DNA from: Flavobacterium sp. 5
GTDB taxonomy: Bacteria; Bacteroidota; Bacteroidia; Flavobacteriales; Flavobacteriaceae
NCBI RefSeq assembly: GCF_002813295.1
Contig: NZ_PHUE01000001.1
Span: 4,030,001-4,094,000, forward strand
DNA: 64,000 nt
Direction of reading: 5' to 3'
The notes beneath the pieces are model-generated. The model was not told the DNA's origin. It did no database searches and saw only the letters and a list, made by a program, of their open reading frames with translations. Positions 52,585 through 60,817 of the stretch are shown piece after piece. Numbering within the stretch: the stretch's first letter is position 1; each line of letters begins with the position of its first letter. The translations under genes were made by a program, and so were the position numbers.

Positions 52585-53637
52585 ATGAAAGCGAATATAC
52601 AAGAAGATTTAAGAATAGATGAAAAGAAAGATATTGAAAACATCCAGAATACCAGCAAGAATGATTTTGTGTTCGCTCTAAAGAGCACCTGTTTAGATGA
52701 AAACTATCACCCCTCAAGTAAAACACGTCTTACTACCAATTTTGCAAATTTGGCTAGAGGAGAAAATCGCCAACAAAACTTGCGTAATGCCTTAAATATG
52801 ATTAATAATCGATTCAATGCATTGGCTCATTTGGATAATCCAAAAGGTGATCGTTACCTAGTAGAACTTGAAATCATGACAGTAACGATGACTATTGATG
52901 ATAAGAATGGGGTTAACGATCTGCCGATGATTGAAGTTTTAAAAACGAATATTTTTGACCGTAAGACGAATCAGTATATCGATGGAGTTGCCGGAAATAA
53001 TTATTCTTCTTACGTACGAGATTATGATTTCAGTGTTTTATTGATCGAGTACAATAAAAACAAATCTAGTTTTTGTGTTCCTGAAAATTATGGTGATTTA
53101 CACGGAAAGCTTTATAAGAGCTTTGTAAGTTCAGCTACTTATAAAGAACACTTTAAGATGTCACCGATCATTTGCCTAAGTGTATCGAGCAACAAAACGT
53201 ATACTCGCACCAAGTACCAACATCCGGTTCTGGGTTTTGAGTATCAGCAGGATCAGTATTCTCTTACTGATGAATATTTCTCTAAAATGGGCTTAAAAGT
53301 TCGTTTTTTTATGCCTCCGAACAGCGTGGCGCCAATGGCTTTTTATCATTCAGGAGATCTACTTACTGATTATACTGATCTTGGACTAATAAGCTCAATC
53401 AGCACGATGGAGACTTTCCAGAAGATTTACCGTCCTGAAATTTACAATGCTAATTCAATAGCTGGGAAAATCTATCAACCTAGTCTTAAACACGAAGATT
53501 ATTCGCTGACTCGCGTGGATTATGACCGCGAAGAGCGCAGCCGACTGGCTGTTGAACAGGGTAAATATGCTAAAGAGCATTTTATCAAGCCTTACAAGGA
53601 TATTCTTGAGCAGTGGTCTGCTAATTTTGGACTTTAA
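52585..53637 (+). CDS. mesX: MesX (DUF1852), partner of the folate-independent methionine synthase
   Basis: 350 aa. The DUF1852 pattern is clear: FALKSTCLDENYHPSSKTRL, TTNFANLARGENRQQNLRNA and FNALAHLDNPKGDRYLVELE. In other bacteria DUF1852 (MesX) is required together with MesD for methionine synthesis without 5-methyl-tetrahydrofolate, and this route needs oxygen. The mesD gene starts 27 bp downstream. Three 13-mer direct repeats lie upstream. The codon use looks richer in G+C than its neighbours, a hint of acquisition. Confidence 0.88.
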   Translation: MKANIQEDLRIDEKKDIENIQNTSKNDFVFALKSTCLDENYHPSSKTRLTTNFANLARGENRQQNLRNALNMINNRFNALAHLDNPKGDRYLVELEIMTVTMTIDDKNGVNDLPMIEVLKTNIFDRKTNQYIDGVAGNNYSSYVRDYDFSVLLIEYNKNKSSFCVPENYGDLHGKLYKSFVSSATYKEHFKMSPIICLSVSSNKTYTRTKYQHPVLGFEYQQDQYSLTDEYFSKMGLKVRFFMPPNSVAPMAFYHSGDLLTDYTDLGLISSISTMETFQKIYRPEIYNANSIAGKIYQPSLKHEDYSLTRVDYDREERSRLAVEQGKYAKEHFIKPYKDILEQWSANFGL

Positions 53638-53663
53638 TTAACATAACTTAAAACTAATTTATT

Positions 53664-54695
53664 ATGAAGAAGATATTATTACCAACCTCAATTGTTGGAA
53701 GTTTACCTAAACCTGCTTGGCTTGCACCACCCGAAAAACTTTGGTCACCTTGGAAATTAGAAGGGGATCAGTTATTGGAAGGAAAACAAGATGCTTTACG
53801 TATCGCATTGCAAGAACAAGAATTAGCAGGCTTGGATATCATTTGTGATGGTGAACAAACACGTCAACATTTCGTAACTACTTTTATAGAGCATTTAACG
53901 GGTGTAGATTTTGAAAATCGTAAAACAGTGAGAATTCGTGACCGTTATGACGCGAGTGTTCCTATGGTTGTAGGTGATGTTGCACGTCAAAAACCTGTTT
54001 TTGTGGAAGATGCTAAATTTTTACGCAAACAGACGGATAAGCTTATAAAATGGGCATTACCTGGCCCCTTGACTATGGTAGATACATTATACGATGGTCA
54101 TTACAAAAGCAGAGAAAAATTGGCTTGGGAATTTGCAAAAGCACTTAATGAAGAAGCCAGAGAACTGCAAGATGCAGGAGTAGATATTATTCAGTTTGAT
54201 GAGCCTGCGTTTAATGTTTTCTTTGATGAAGTAAATGATTGGGGAATGGCAACATTAGAAAAAGCCATTGAAGGTTTAAAATGCCAAACGGCAGTACATA
54301 TTTGCTATGGTTATGGAATACAAGCGAATAATGACTGGAAAAAGACATTAGGTTCAGAGTGGCGTCAATACGAAGAAATTTTTCCTAAAATTCAAAAATC
54401 TAAAATTGATGTGGTGTCATTAGAATGTCATAACTCAAATGTGCCTTTAAATTTAATGGAACTTATTCGTGGTAAAAAAGTAATGGTTGGTGCAATTGAT
54501 GTGGCTACGAATACTATCGAAACACCTGAAGAAGTAGCTAATACACTACGTAAAGCTATTGAATTTGTAGATATTGAAAATCTTTACCCTTCGACAAACT
54601 GTGGTATGGCTCCGTTATCTCGAAACGTAGCTAGATGTAAGTTAAGTGCTTTAAGCGCAGGATCCGAAATTATACGCAAAGAACTTGGAATTTAG
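53664..54695 (+). CDS. mesD: MesD, core-MetE-type methionine synthase
   Basis: 343 aa, corresponding to only the C-terminal catalytic domain of MetE. The start PTSIVGSLPKPAWLAPPEKL, the segment QFDEPAFNVF, zinc ligands in AVHICYGYG and SLECHNSNVP, and the closing PSTNCGMAPLSRNVARCKLSA support this. In the MesD family the methyl donor is not folate-derived and MesX is needed. The mesX gene directly precedes it. A strong terminator follows at 54781-54816, so mesXD is a two-gene unit. Confidence 0.88.
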   Translation: MKKILLPTSIVGSLPKPAWLAPPEKLWSPWKLEGDQLLEGKQDALRIALQEQELAGLDIICDGEQTRQHFVTTFIEHLTGVDFENRKTVRIRDRYDASVPMVVGDVARQKPVFVEDAKFLRKQTDKLIKWALPGPLTMVDTLYDGHYKSREKLAWEFAKALNEEARELQDAGVDIIQFDEPAFNVFFDEVNDWGMATLEKAIEGLKCQTAVHICYGYGIQANNDWKKTLGSEWRQYEEIFPKIQKSKIDVVSLECHNSNVPLNLMELIRGKKVMVGAIDVATNTIETPEEVANTLRKAIEFVDIENLYPSTNCGMAPLSRNVARCKLSALSAGSEIIRKELGI

Positions 54696-54780
54696 TCCAA
54701 ATGTATTAATTGGGTTTATATAGTCAACAAGCGTTGGTAAAATAAAACACCATTAAGTATTATATAATATGGTATTGGCA

Positions 54781-54816
54781 AAAGTTTATTGAAATTCGTT
54801 TCAATAAACTTTTTTT
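54781..54816 (+). terminator. Terminator after mesD
   Basis: AAAGTTTATTGAAA and TTTCAATAAACTTT form a perfect 14-bp stem with a TTCG loop, followed by more T residues. Confidence 0.9.
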
Positions 54817-55126
54817 ATTTATGCAAAAATAAAAACAAAGGGCTTTCTCAGCTGTAAATGTCTTCTAACAATAAGATTGGAAAATAAGAGAAAATAAACA
54901 ACGATTAAGTATGAAGATTATGGACTATTATTTACTTCTAACAAGTAAATTTGATTCAAAAATTGGATAATTGAAAAAGATACCTTTGACAAAATATCAT
55001 CTGAATCATTTATTCTGGCGAACGTTTAGCCCTGCCTAAATTTGGCATTCTTTGCAGAAAAAGGATAAATATAGACCATAAATAAAATTATGACTATCCG
55101 TTACTTGTGTCAAAATTAAAAAGCAA

Positions 55127-55189
55127 GCAGATTTTGCAGATTCAAAATGGATTAACTGTAATAAATCTGCTAAAATCAGCAAAATCTGC
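55127..55189. repeat. Palindromic repeat with GCAGATTTTGC units
   Basis: GCAGATTTTGCAGATT at the left end is complementary to the AATCTGCTAAAATCAGCAAA / ATCTGC region at the right end. Such CAGATTTTGC elements are typical extragenic palindromes of flavobacteria. It lies just after the 3' end of the - strand transporter gene. Confidence 0.6.
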
Positions 55190-55233
55190 GTGACCTATTT
55201 TTTATTTAGTATGCAAGCGGAGTCAAATAAAAA

Positions 55234-56226
55234 TTATACTTCCTTTCGGCGAGCCATACTCTGAGCGATGATGCTGGCGGCAATCAGTTGTAAGGCATGG
55301 TAAAGCATGAGTGGTAATAATATGATGCCGGTGATGGTACTGTGTTGAAAGAGCACTTTTGACATGACAGTGCCGTGTACCAATGATTTTTTAGATCCGC
55401 AAAATAAGACAGTAATACGATCTTCATCTGAAAAGCCAAACAACCGACTGAGTAGTCCAACACAAAAGAATACGACAAAAAACAAGGTCATCATCCCTGT
55501 GGCAAGTCCAGCAAGTTCAACGGCGCTGAAGCCTTCAAAAAGATGTTCGGAGAATGACTTACAAAACGACGTGTAAATGATGGTAAGGATGATTGCCTGA
55601 TCAAAATATTTGAGCTGTTTCTTATATTTTTCGGCAATGGCGCCAAAACGGGAGTTGAGACTGATACCGATAATGACAGGTAACAAGACTTGAAGAATCA
55701 ACTTTATGACGATATCAGTGATATCAAAATCGCCTGTTGCAGAAGCTATGAACAGCCCGACCCAGAGCGGCGTAACCAATACTCCTATCAAACTAGAAAT
55801 ACTCGCATTGAAAATAGCTGCGGGAATGTTGCCCTTGGCGATGGAAATCATTACCACGGAAGAAGAAACTGTGGATGGTAAAGCTGCCAGAAAAAATATA
55901 CCCAACCAAAGCAACTCGAAGTCGGTGTTGATAAATAAGGGGCGTATTGCTAAAACGATGAGCGGAAAAAGCAAAAAGGTTGTCAACTGGACGACAATGT
56001 GCATTTTCCAGTTGGCAAGCCCAGTTTTTAGTTTCTCAACACTCAGGCGCAAGCCATAAAATAAGAAAATCAACGAAACACCTATATTGGCAATCTCCTC
56101 CAACGAAACAGGTTCTTTAATCATCCCTGGCTCCGGCAAAAAATAAGCCATCAGAATCATGGTGGCTATCATTAACAGGAAACCGTCGAAACCTGCTTTA
56201 CTTAATACTTCTAATAACTTTTTCAA
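55234..56226 (-). CDS. SBF-like bile acid:sodium symporter family transporter
   Basis: 330 aa with about ten membrane helices. The order of segments (SKAGFDGFLLMIATMILMAY near the N-terminus, LPSTVSSSVVMISIAKGN in the middle and FCGSKKSLVHGTVMSKVLF near the end) matches the SBF-like (PF13593) group, which transports organic anions of unsettled identity in bacteria. It is divergent from an Lrp-type regulator gene with 166 bp between starts, so that regulator may control it. Confidence 0.85.
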   Translation of the reverse strand: MKKLLEVLSKAGFDGFLLMIATMILMAYFLPEPGMIKEPVSLEEIANIGVSLIFLFYGLRLSVEKLKTGLANWKMHIVVQLTTFLLFPLIVLAIRPLFINTDFELLWLGIFFLAALPSTVSSSVVMISIAKGNIPAAIFNASISSLIGVLVTPLWVGLFIASATGDFDITDIVIKLILQVLLPVIIGISLNSRFGAIAEKYKKQLKYFDQAIILTIIYTSFCKSFSEHLFEGFSAVELAGLATGMMTLFFVVFFCVGLLSRLFGFSDEDRITVLFCGSKKSLVHGTVMSKVLFQHSTITGIILLPLMLYHALQLIAASIIAQSMARRKEV

Positions 56227-56392
56227 AGCGCTCTTACTGTTTATTTTAGATTTTTATACTGCAAAAATAAGCTTTTCAGGTCATTAAATCTTCTGTTTAA
56301 TTAAAATAAGGTTTTTGTATTTATTTTTAATATATTTGAGGTTTATTATTCTTTTTTGTGAATTAATTCAACCTTTTTTAGTAAAATATTCT

Positions 56393-56845
56393 ATGGAGCA
56401 GATAGACGATATTGATCTTCAGTTATTAAATATACTTCACGATAATTCTAAATATACTGTAAAGGAGCTTGCCAAGATGGTAAATCTTTCTGCATCTCCT
56501 GTTTTTGAGCGTATAAAAAGATTAGAGAAAAGCGGTTATATTAAAAAATATATAGCCCTGCTGGATGCTGAAAAACTAAACAGGGGATTCATCGTTTTCT
56601 GTAATATCAAGCTTAAACAGCACGATAAAAATATCGGGAATCAGTTTGTTAATGATATTATGAAAATAGAAGAAATTGTGGAATGCTATAATATAGCAGG
56701 AGATTACGATTTTTTGATGAAAGTCTCTGCCAAAGATATGAAGCATTATCAGGATTTTGTCTTTAATAAATTAGGGGCAGTTAAAAGCATAGGCAGCACC
56801 CATAGTACATTTGTAATGGCGGAGATAAAAAACATGTATGGATAG
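56393..56845 (+). CDS. Lrp/AsnC-family transcriptional regulator
   Basis: 150 aa from the Met at 56393 (MEQIDDIDLQLLNILHDNSK); a start at 56315 would add 26 hydrophobic, AT-encoded residues and is unlikely. The winged helix spans ~1-60 (YTVKELAKMVNLSASPVFER) and the RAM effector domain follows (FNKLGAVKSIGSTHSTFVM). These regulators respond to amino acids. The SBF-like transporter gene is divergent and is the natural target. Confidence 0.9.
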   Translation: MEQIDDIDLQLLNILHDNSKYTVKELAKMVNLSASPVFERIKRLEKSGYIKKYIALLDAEKLNRGFIVFCNIKLKQHDKNIGNQFVNDIMKIEEIVECYNIAGDYDFLMKVSAKDMKHYQDFVFNKLGAVKSIGSTHSTFVMAEIKNMYG

Positions 56846-56852
56846 GTCCGCG

Positions 56853-56932
56853 GGTTCTGTCGCATCTATTTGATAACTATTATCTTTAGAGCTTCAAAAA
56901 TGTATTAAATGAATGCCAAAGGGCAATATTAA
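56853..56932 (+). mobile_element. Left-end fragment of an IS6-type element
   Basis: GGTTCTGTCGCA (56853-56864) and the following ~70 bp match the left end of the IS at 58802, including the start of the transposase (ATG, then NAKGQY and stop). Only the end survives. Confidence 0.65.
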
Positions 56933-56997
56933 TTCAGGCTGGGTATTTAAATTTACTCCATTGATAAGACTTAAGTGGTATATAAATTCATAATAAA

Positions 56998-57035
56998 AAA
57001 TCCCTAAACATTGAAAATCAATAATTTAGGGATTT
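56998..57035 (+). terminator. Terminator after the Lrp gene (head of c5)
   Basis: AAATCCCTAAA pairs with TTTAGGGATTT (57025-57035) across a 16-nt loop, followed by TTTT. The stem sequence differs from that of c3 and c4, although the repeat body is the same. Confidence 0.65.
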
Positions 57036-57167
57036 GTTTTGTGACCTTGATGAGACAAATTTCAACAAAATTTATGGAAGATTTGAAGATATTGGCGCAC
57101 TACTCGTAATGAATGGCTTATTATGTCTTCAATATTTTGGTTTGGATGTCCTGTTTGGGATTGATGT
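56998..57167 (+). repeat. Dispersed hairpin-headed repeat, copy c5
   Basis: After the hairpin come GTGACCTTGATGAGACAAAT, TTTATGGAAGATTTGAAGAT, ATTGGC and TTTGGATGTCCTGTTTGGGA. In this copy one frame is open across the whole body. Confidence 0.8.
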
Positions 57168-57312
57168 AAAAATTCATTTAGTTTAAATTATTTTGTAATA
57201 AAAGTGATTAGAATAATTATTTACCTTGATTCAAAATATTAATTCATGTAACTTATAGCTGAATAGACTGTAAGTTATCTGTAAATTGTATATTCATTTC
57301 CATACTTCAAAA

Positions 57313-57384
57313 ATGAGTTTTTATACAGCCTTCAAAAAAGTTAGTGGTCAGACACCAAATGAATATAAGAACACTAGCAAATAA
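57313..57384 (+). pseudogene. Remnant of an AraC-family regulator (C-terminal HTH)
   Basis: MSFYTAFKKVSGQTPNEYKN followed by TSK and a stop matches the last part of the AraC DNA-binding domain (SFYRAFKK..GQTPxEYR). No upstream part of the gene remains, so only the tail is left. Confidence 0.65.
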
Positions 57385-57472
57385 GTACCAATTTATATAG
57401 TTTTAAGCTTTTGAAACCTTTTCTAGTTTTTCTTATCTGAAGTTTGCATTCAAATAATTAAGATCACATTTT

Positions 57473-58591
57473 ATGAAAAAGTTTTTATTACTAGCTGTTG
57501 TTACTTTTATCACCTCATGTAGCAATGACGATTCCAAACCCTCACCTGATAAAAAAGCGCTGGCACAGCAAAAACTTGAAGCAGCTTTGTCCAACTTCCC
57601 TGGACTAAGCCTTAGTGTAAAAACACCTTCCCAGAGTTATACCCTAGTTGTAGGAAACGCGGTAATTAATGAAAAGCCAATGGCTACTTCTGCTCTTCAC
57701 TATATGCAGAGTATTTCAAAAACCTTTACCGCAGTTGCTGTACTCAAACTGAAACAGGAGGGCAAAATCAATCTCGATGCCAAAGTAAATACGTATCTTC
57801 CTGATATTTGTAATAAGCTGCCAAACGGAAATATCATTACGGTAAGGCAACTGCTTAATATGACATCAGGCCTTCCTGATTATTTAGATAGCGAAGAGTT
57901 TTTAAATGATCTTGTTGCAGGGCCACTGCCTATGACGAGCGAACAGGTATTGAGCTATGTATATGATCAACCCGCAAAATTTGCACCCGGCGAGTCATTT
58001 GGTTATTGCAATATAAATTATCACTTGCTGGCAATTATTATTGATAGTGTCACTCCAAACGGACATCGAAGGTATATTACCGACAAAATAATTAACGGCA
58101 TTGGACTTTCCAACACCTATTATATCGCGGGCTCGGCAAGCACTGCTGCTCCACAAGGCACAACGGCTAACTATCTAGAAATAGACGGCACTTTTACCGA
58201 TGTGAGCGAATTGCAGTTGGGTACAGTACTTACCTTCATTGGTGATGACGGTATTGTTGCTTCTGTTCAGGATATAGCTGGGTTTTACTACAAGCTGCTC
58301 CATGATAAAACAGTACTATCACCCATATCGCTGGAAGAAATGAAGGTTGCCGTTAATTATCAGGGTACGCCCATATATGGTTTAGGACTGCATTTTTATA
58401 AATCCAATGGTGGCCTGCAGGCAATCGGCCACGAGGGTAGTGGAGCCGGAGCCGGAGCCTATGCTTTTTATTTTCCTTCTAAAAATACCAGCGTCGTCCT
58501 GTGTACAAACACGGGAACGTTTACCGATACTATAAAAGAGGAACAGTTACTTGCATTGTGGGAGCAAATTATAGGTATATTACTTGAGTAG
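57473..58591 (+). CDS. Serine hydrolase lipoprotein of the beta-lactamase/DD-peptidase fold
   Basis: 372 aa with a lipoprotein signal (TFITSC). The class C-type motifs are present: SxxK in YMQSISKTFTAVAV, YxN in FGYCNINYHLLA, and HEGSGAGAGAY at the third position where many esterases have HxG. Members include class C beta-lactamases, D-Ala peptidases and esterases; the HxG form favours an esterase or peptidase over a resistance enzyme. It has richer G+C codons than its neighbours and lies between IS6-type ends, so it was probably acquired. Confidence 0.85.
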   Translation: MKKFLLLAVVTFITSCSNDDSKPSPDKKALAQQKLEAALSNFPGLSLSVKTPSQSYTLVVGNAVINEKPMATSALHYMQSISKTFTAVAVLKLKQEGKINLDAKVNTYLPDICNKLPNGNIITVRQLLNMTSGLPDYLDSEEFLNDLVAGPLPMTSEQVLSYVYDQPAKFAPGESFGYCNINYHLLAIIIDSVTPNGHRRYITDKIINGIGLSNTYYIAGSASTAAPQGTTANYLEIDGTFTDVSELQLGTVLTFIGDDGIVASVQDIAGFYYKLLHDKTVLSPISLEEMKVAVNYQGTPIYGLGLHFYKSNGGLQAIGHEGSGAGAGAYAFYFPSKNTSVVLCTNTGTFTDTIKEEQLLALWEQIIGILLE

Positions 58592-58801
58592 GAATTAGCT
58601 GATATCTTGGTAAGTAAAGAACGCGATGCGTGGTACTTCAATTTATATCATACCGGGAAGCTTGTCACGCTATTTATAGGAAGATGAAAGGCAGGATAAT
58701 AAAATCGGTAATGATGGCCTACAGTGATAAATCTAATAAGGATAGGATATTAAAAAAACATATTTTTGAAAGGTGTTTTTTTGGGGAAAAGGAAATTTCC
58801 T

Positions 58802-59573
58802 GGTTCTATCGCATTTGGGAATAACTTTATCTTTATAATTTCAAACTCATCAAAAAATGAATACTAAAGGTCATTGTTATCCAAAATATATCATTCTACA
58901 GGCAGTGTATTTTAAATTAAGATTTACACTTAGTTACCGTGATGTTGAGGAAATAATGAAAATTAGAGGAGTGCTTGTGGATTATGCCAAAATTCAGCGC
59001 TGGGTTTATAAGTTTACACCTTTGCTTGAGTCAGAGATGAAGAAGAGAAAAGGCAGAGTGGGGGCGAGCTGGAGATTAGATGAGACCTATATCAAAGTAA
59101 AAGGCATTTGATGTTATTTATATAGAGCAGTAGATAAATTAGGCAATACAGTAGATTTTCTTTTGACCAGAAAAAGAGAGAGAATGAGCGCTCAGTCATT
59201 TCTAATTAAAGCAATTAGTAATAACTGCCAGCCAAGAGTAATAAACATTGATAAAAGCGGTTCTAATACTGCCGCTATCAAAGTCTATAACAAGCATTCG
59301 TTCTCAAAGATTAAAATCCGGCAGTGTAAATATCTCAACAATATTGTAGAACAGGATCATCGTTTTATCAAGTGGCGCATACAAAAACGGATTAGGTTTT
59401 AAAAGTTTTGAATCGGCCAGACGAACATTGAGCGGAATTGAAGTTGTACATATGCTAAGAAAGAATCAGGGTTAGACCAGGAATATCTATGTTTAAATCA
59501 TTCTGAAAATTGGCGGACTAACTTTAAAATTACTTAAAGTCTTATATTGGATTCTGACAGATGTGACAGAACC
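58802..59573 (+). mobile_element. Decayed IS6-family insertion sequence
   Basis: Terminal repeats GGTTCTATCGCA (58802-58813) and TGTGACAGAACC (59562-59573, complement GGTTCTGTCACA) match at 10 of 12 positions and flank a transposase pseudogene. The 772-bp length is normal for IS6. The flanking 8 bp do not match, so a target duplication is not visible. Confidence 0.75.
58857..59475 (+). pseudogene. IS6-type transposase, inactivated
   Basis: The DDE residues survive: Asp in RLDETYIKVKG, Asp in INIDKSGSNTAA and Glu in NIVEQDHRFIKWR. An in-frame TGA at 59109-59111 stands where WxYLYRAVD normally begins, and a frameshift near 59388 moves the ending (NGLGFKSFESARRTLSGIEV then MLRKNQG) into another frame. 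The protein would be ~205 aa if intact. Confidence 0.85.
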
Positions 59574-59666
59574 CCTTTCAGAAATGAGAGGTTTTTTTGT
59601 GTACTTTTTTATTTCTTTCTTGATTCTGACCTTGCAGACCATTATTAATTTATAAATAAAAAATTT

Positions 59667-59933
59667 ATGACACATTCAGAAGTACAAAAAAAAATTGAAT
59701 CTATTTCTTATCCTGAAAACAGGTATGTTCATTGCGGGGCATTAAATATATGCGATGTAATTTTAAAGTCTAACAATTTTTCTGCAGAAATTAAACTGGA
59801 AGTTAAAATGTTAAAATTAGAACTTAAAGAATATAGTGAGCCTTGGGTAGGGTGGGAAAGAACCTCACTTGACTACAATATGCTTAGAGATATTCAAGAC
59901 TGTTTAAATTCTATTTATGAGTTAATGGAATAA
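59667..59933 (+). CDS. Small hypothetical protein
   Basis: 88 aa, acidic, no signal or membrane segment. HCGALNICDVILKSNNFS and EPWVGWERTSLDYNM are distinctive, but I recognise no family. It lies 94 bp after the decayed IS and before repeat c6, with an ordinary codon pattern. It is probably a real gene because the frame is clean and shows no sign of decay. Confidence 0.55.
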   Translation: MTHSEVQKKIESISYPENRYVHCGALNICDVILKSNNFSAEIKLEVKMLKLELKEYSEPWVGWERTSLDYNMLRDIQDCLNSIYELME

Positions 59934-60311
59934 TAAACTAATACAATGATTCGATTATCATTTTTGTTCTAAGGCTAAAGACTAAAATCACTGAAAAATG
60001 GTGTTTTAAAAAACAGTCGTACAATAATCGTACAAATATTTAAATAAAAAATCATTAAACTCCTGATGTACAGCACGTTTAAGGATTTTTATTGTGACCC
60101 CTACGATACAAATTTCAGACCATTTTATGCAAGATTTGAAGAAACTGGCATATTTTTGAGATTTTTTATAAGGTAAATAGTAGTTATTAGATAAAAAGCG
60201 GTTTAATGTCCTGTTGGGTTTAAAAAGTTAAATATGTGTGAAATATTATATAGTATTGAGATATTTAATATCAGTATGAATCCTTATTCGATACAATTTA
60301 TGGAAAGTTTT
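59934..60311. other. Intergenic region with repeat c6
   Basis: 378 bp. Two TCGTACAA units (60017-60024 and 60028-60035) precede repeat copy c6 (60046-60222). No gene is visible. Confidence 0.5.
60046..60222 (+). repeat. Dispersed hairpin-headed repeat, copy c6
   Basis: A weak hairpin (AATCATTAAAC with GTTTAAGGATT) leads to GTGACCCCTACGATACAAAT, TTTTATGCAAGATTTGAAGA, ACTGGC and AATGTCCTGTTGGG in the order of the other copies. Confidence 0.7.
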
Positions 60312-60815
60312 TTATTTCAACTTAATAATTTTGGTTTGCGAGTTAAAAAATACTTCAATAGAATCTTTGTATTTCTTTTTAACGATTAGACCATTAATAG
60401 GTTTATTAAGTGTTAGTTTGCATAGTTTTGAATCTATTTTTAGTAAAACCAATTCTTCATTTCTTTCTTTAGATCCAATGTATCCGTAATAAGTCAGTGT
60501 TGGCCAGTTAATATTAGGTATAGCTTTTTGAACTACAGGAGTTATGATTTTTTTTACAGGCAAATAATTTGAAATTGGCCTTCTAGTAGTAACGACAGTA
60601 TTATATTGTTTGTTAAGAAAAGGATCTCGGTTTATTTTTTCTAATTTAAAGGTGTCTTTGTTAATTTGATTTATAGTAACATTATCCTTTGAATTTTGTT
60701 TTTCAAAAACGACATTACTGTCAGAAAATTGACGATTCAGCGCTCTGTAGCCTACTGTTCCCCATAGTCCTAAAACAACCAGAAGTAAAATTATATTTAT
60801 TTTTTTTTTGGCCAT
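60312..60815 (-). CDS. PilP/GspC-like inner-membrane-anchored protein
   Basis: 167 aa. A single N-terminal transmembrane helix (residues ~6-22, IILLLVVLGLWGTVGYRAL) is followed by a linker with INRDPFL, a segment seen in GspC/PilP proteins, and a small beta domain (WPTLTYYGYIGS...LVLLKIDSKL...DSIEVFF). Such proteins link the inner-membrane platform to the secretin. It is the last gene of the - strand operon, 2 bp after the lipoprotein gene. Confidence 0.65.
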   Translation of the reverse strand: MAKKKINIILLLVVLGLWGTVGYRALNRQFSDSNVVFEKQNSKDNVTINQINKDTFKLEKINRDPFLNKQYNTVVTTRRPISNYLPVKKIITPVVQKAIPNINWPTLTYYGYIGSKERNEELVLLKIDSKLCKLTLNKPINGLIVKKKYKDSIEVFFNSQTKIIKLK

Positions 60816-60817
60816 GT

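Larger units (their letters stand above)
54696..55233. other. Intergenic region with terminator and palindromic repeat
   Basis: 538 bp. It holds the mesD terminator (54781-54816) and an inverted repeat with AGATTTTGC units at 55127-55189. The stretch 54820-55120 is AT-rich with stop codons in all frames; I see no gene. Confidence 0.5.
56846..57472. other. Intergenic region with IS fragment, repeat c5 and AraC relic
   Basis: 627 bp made up largely of remnants. These are an IS6-type left-end fragment (56853-56932), the hairpin repeat c5 (56998-57167) and the last codons of an AraC-family regulator (57313-57384). The stretch just before the serine hydrolase should hold its promoter. Confidence 0.6.

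Noticed and set aside
58630..58824. 64-codon ORF ending in KHIFERCFFGEKEISWFY
   Set aside because: It overlaps the IS left end, has no family resemblance and lies in a degraded flank; it is probably not a gene.
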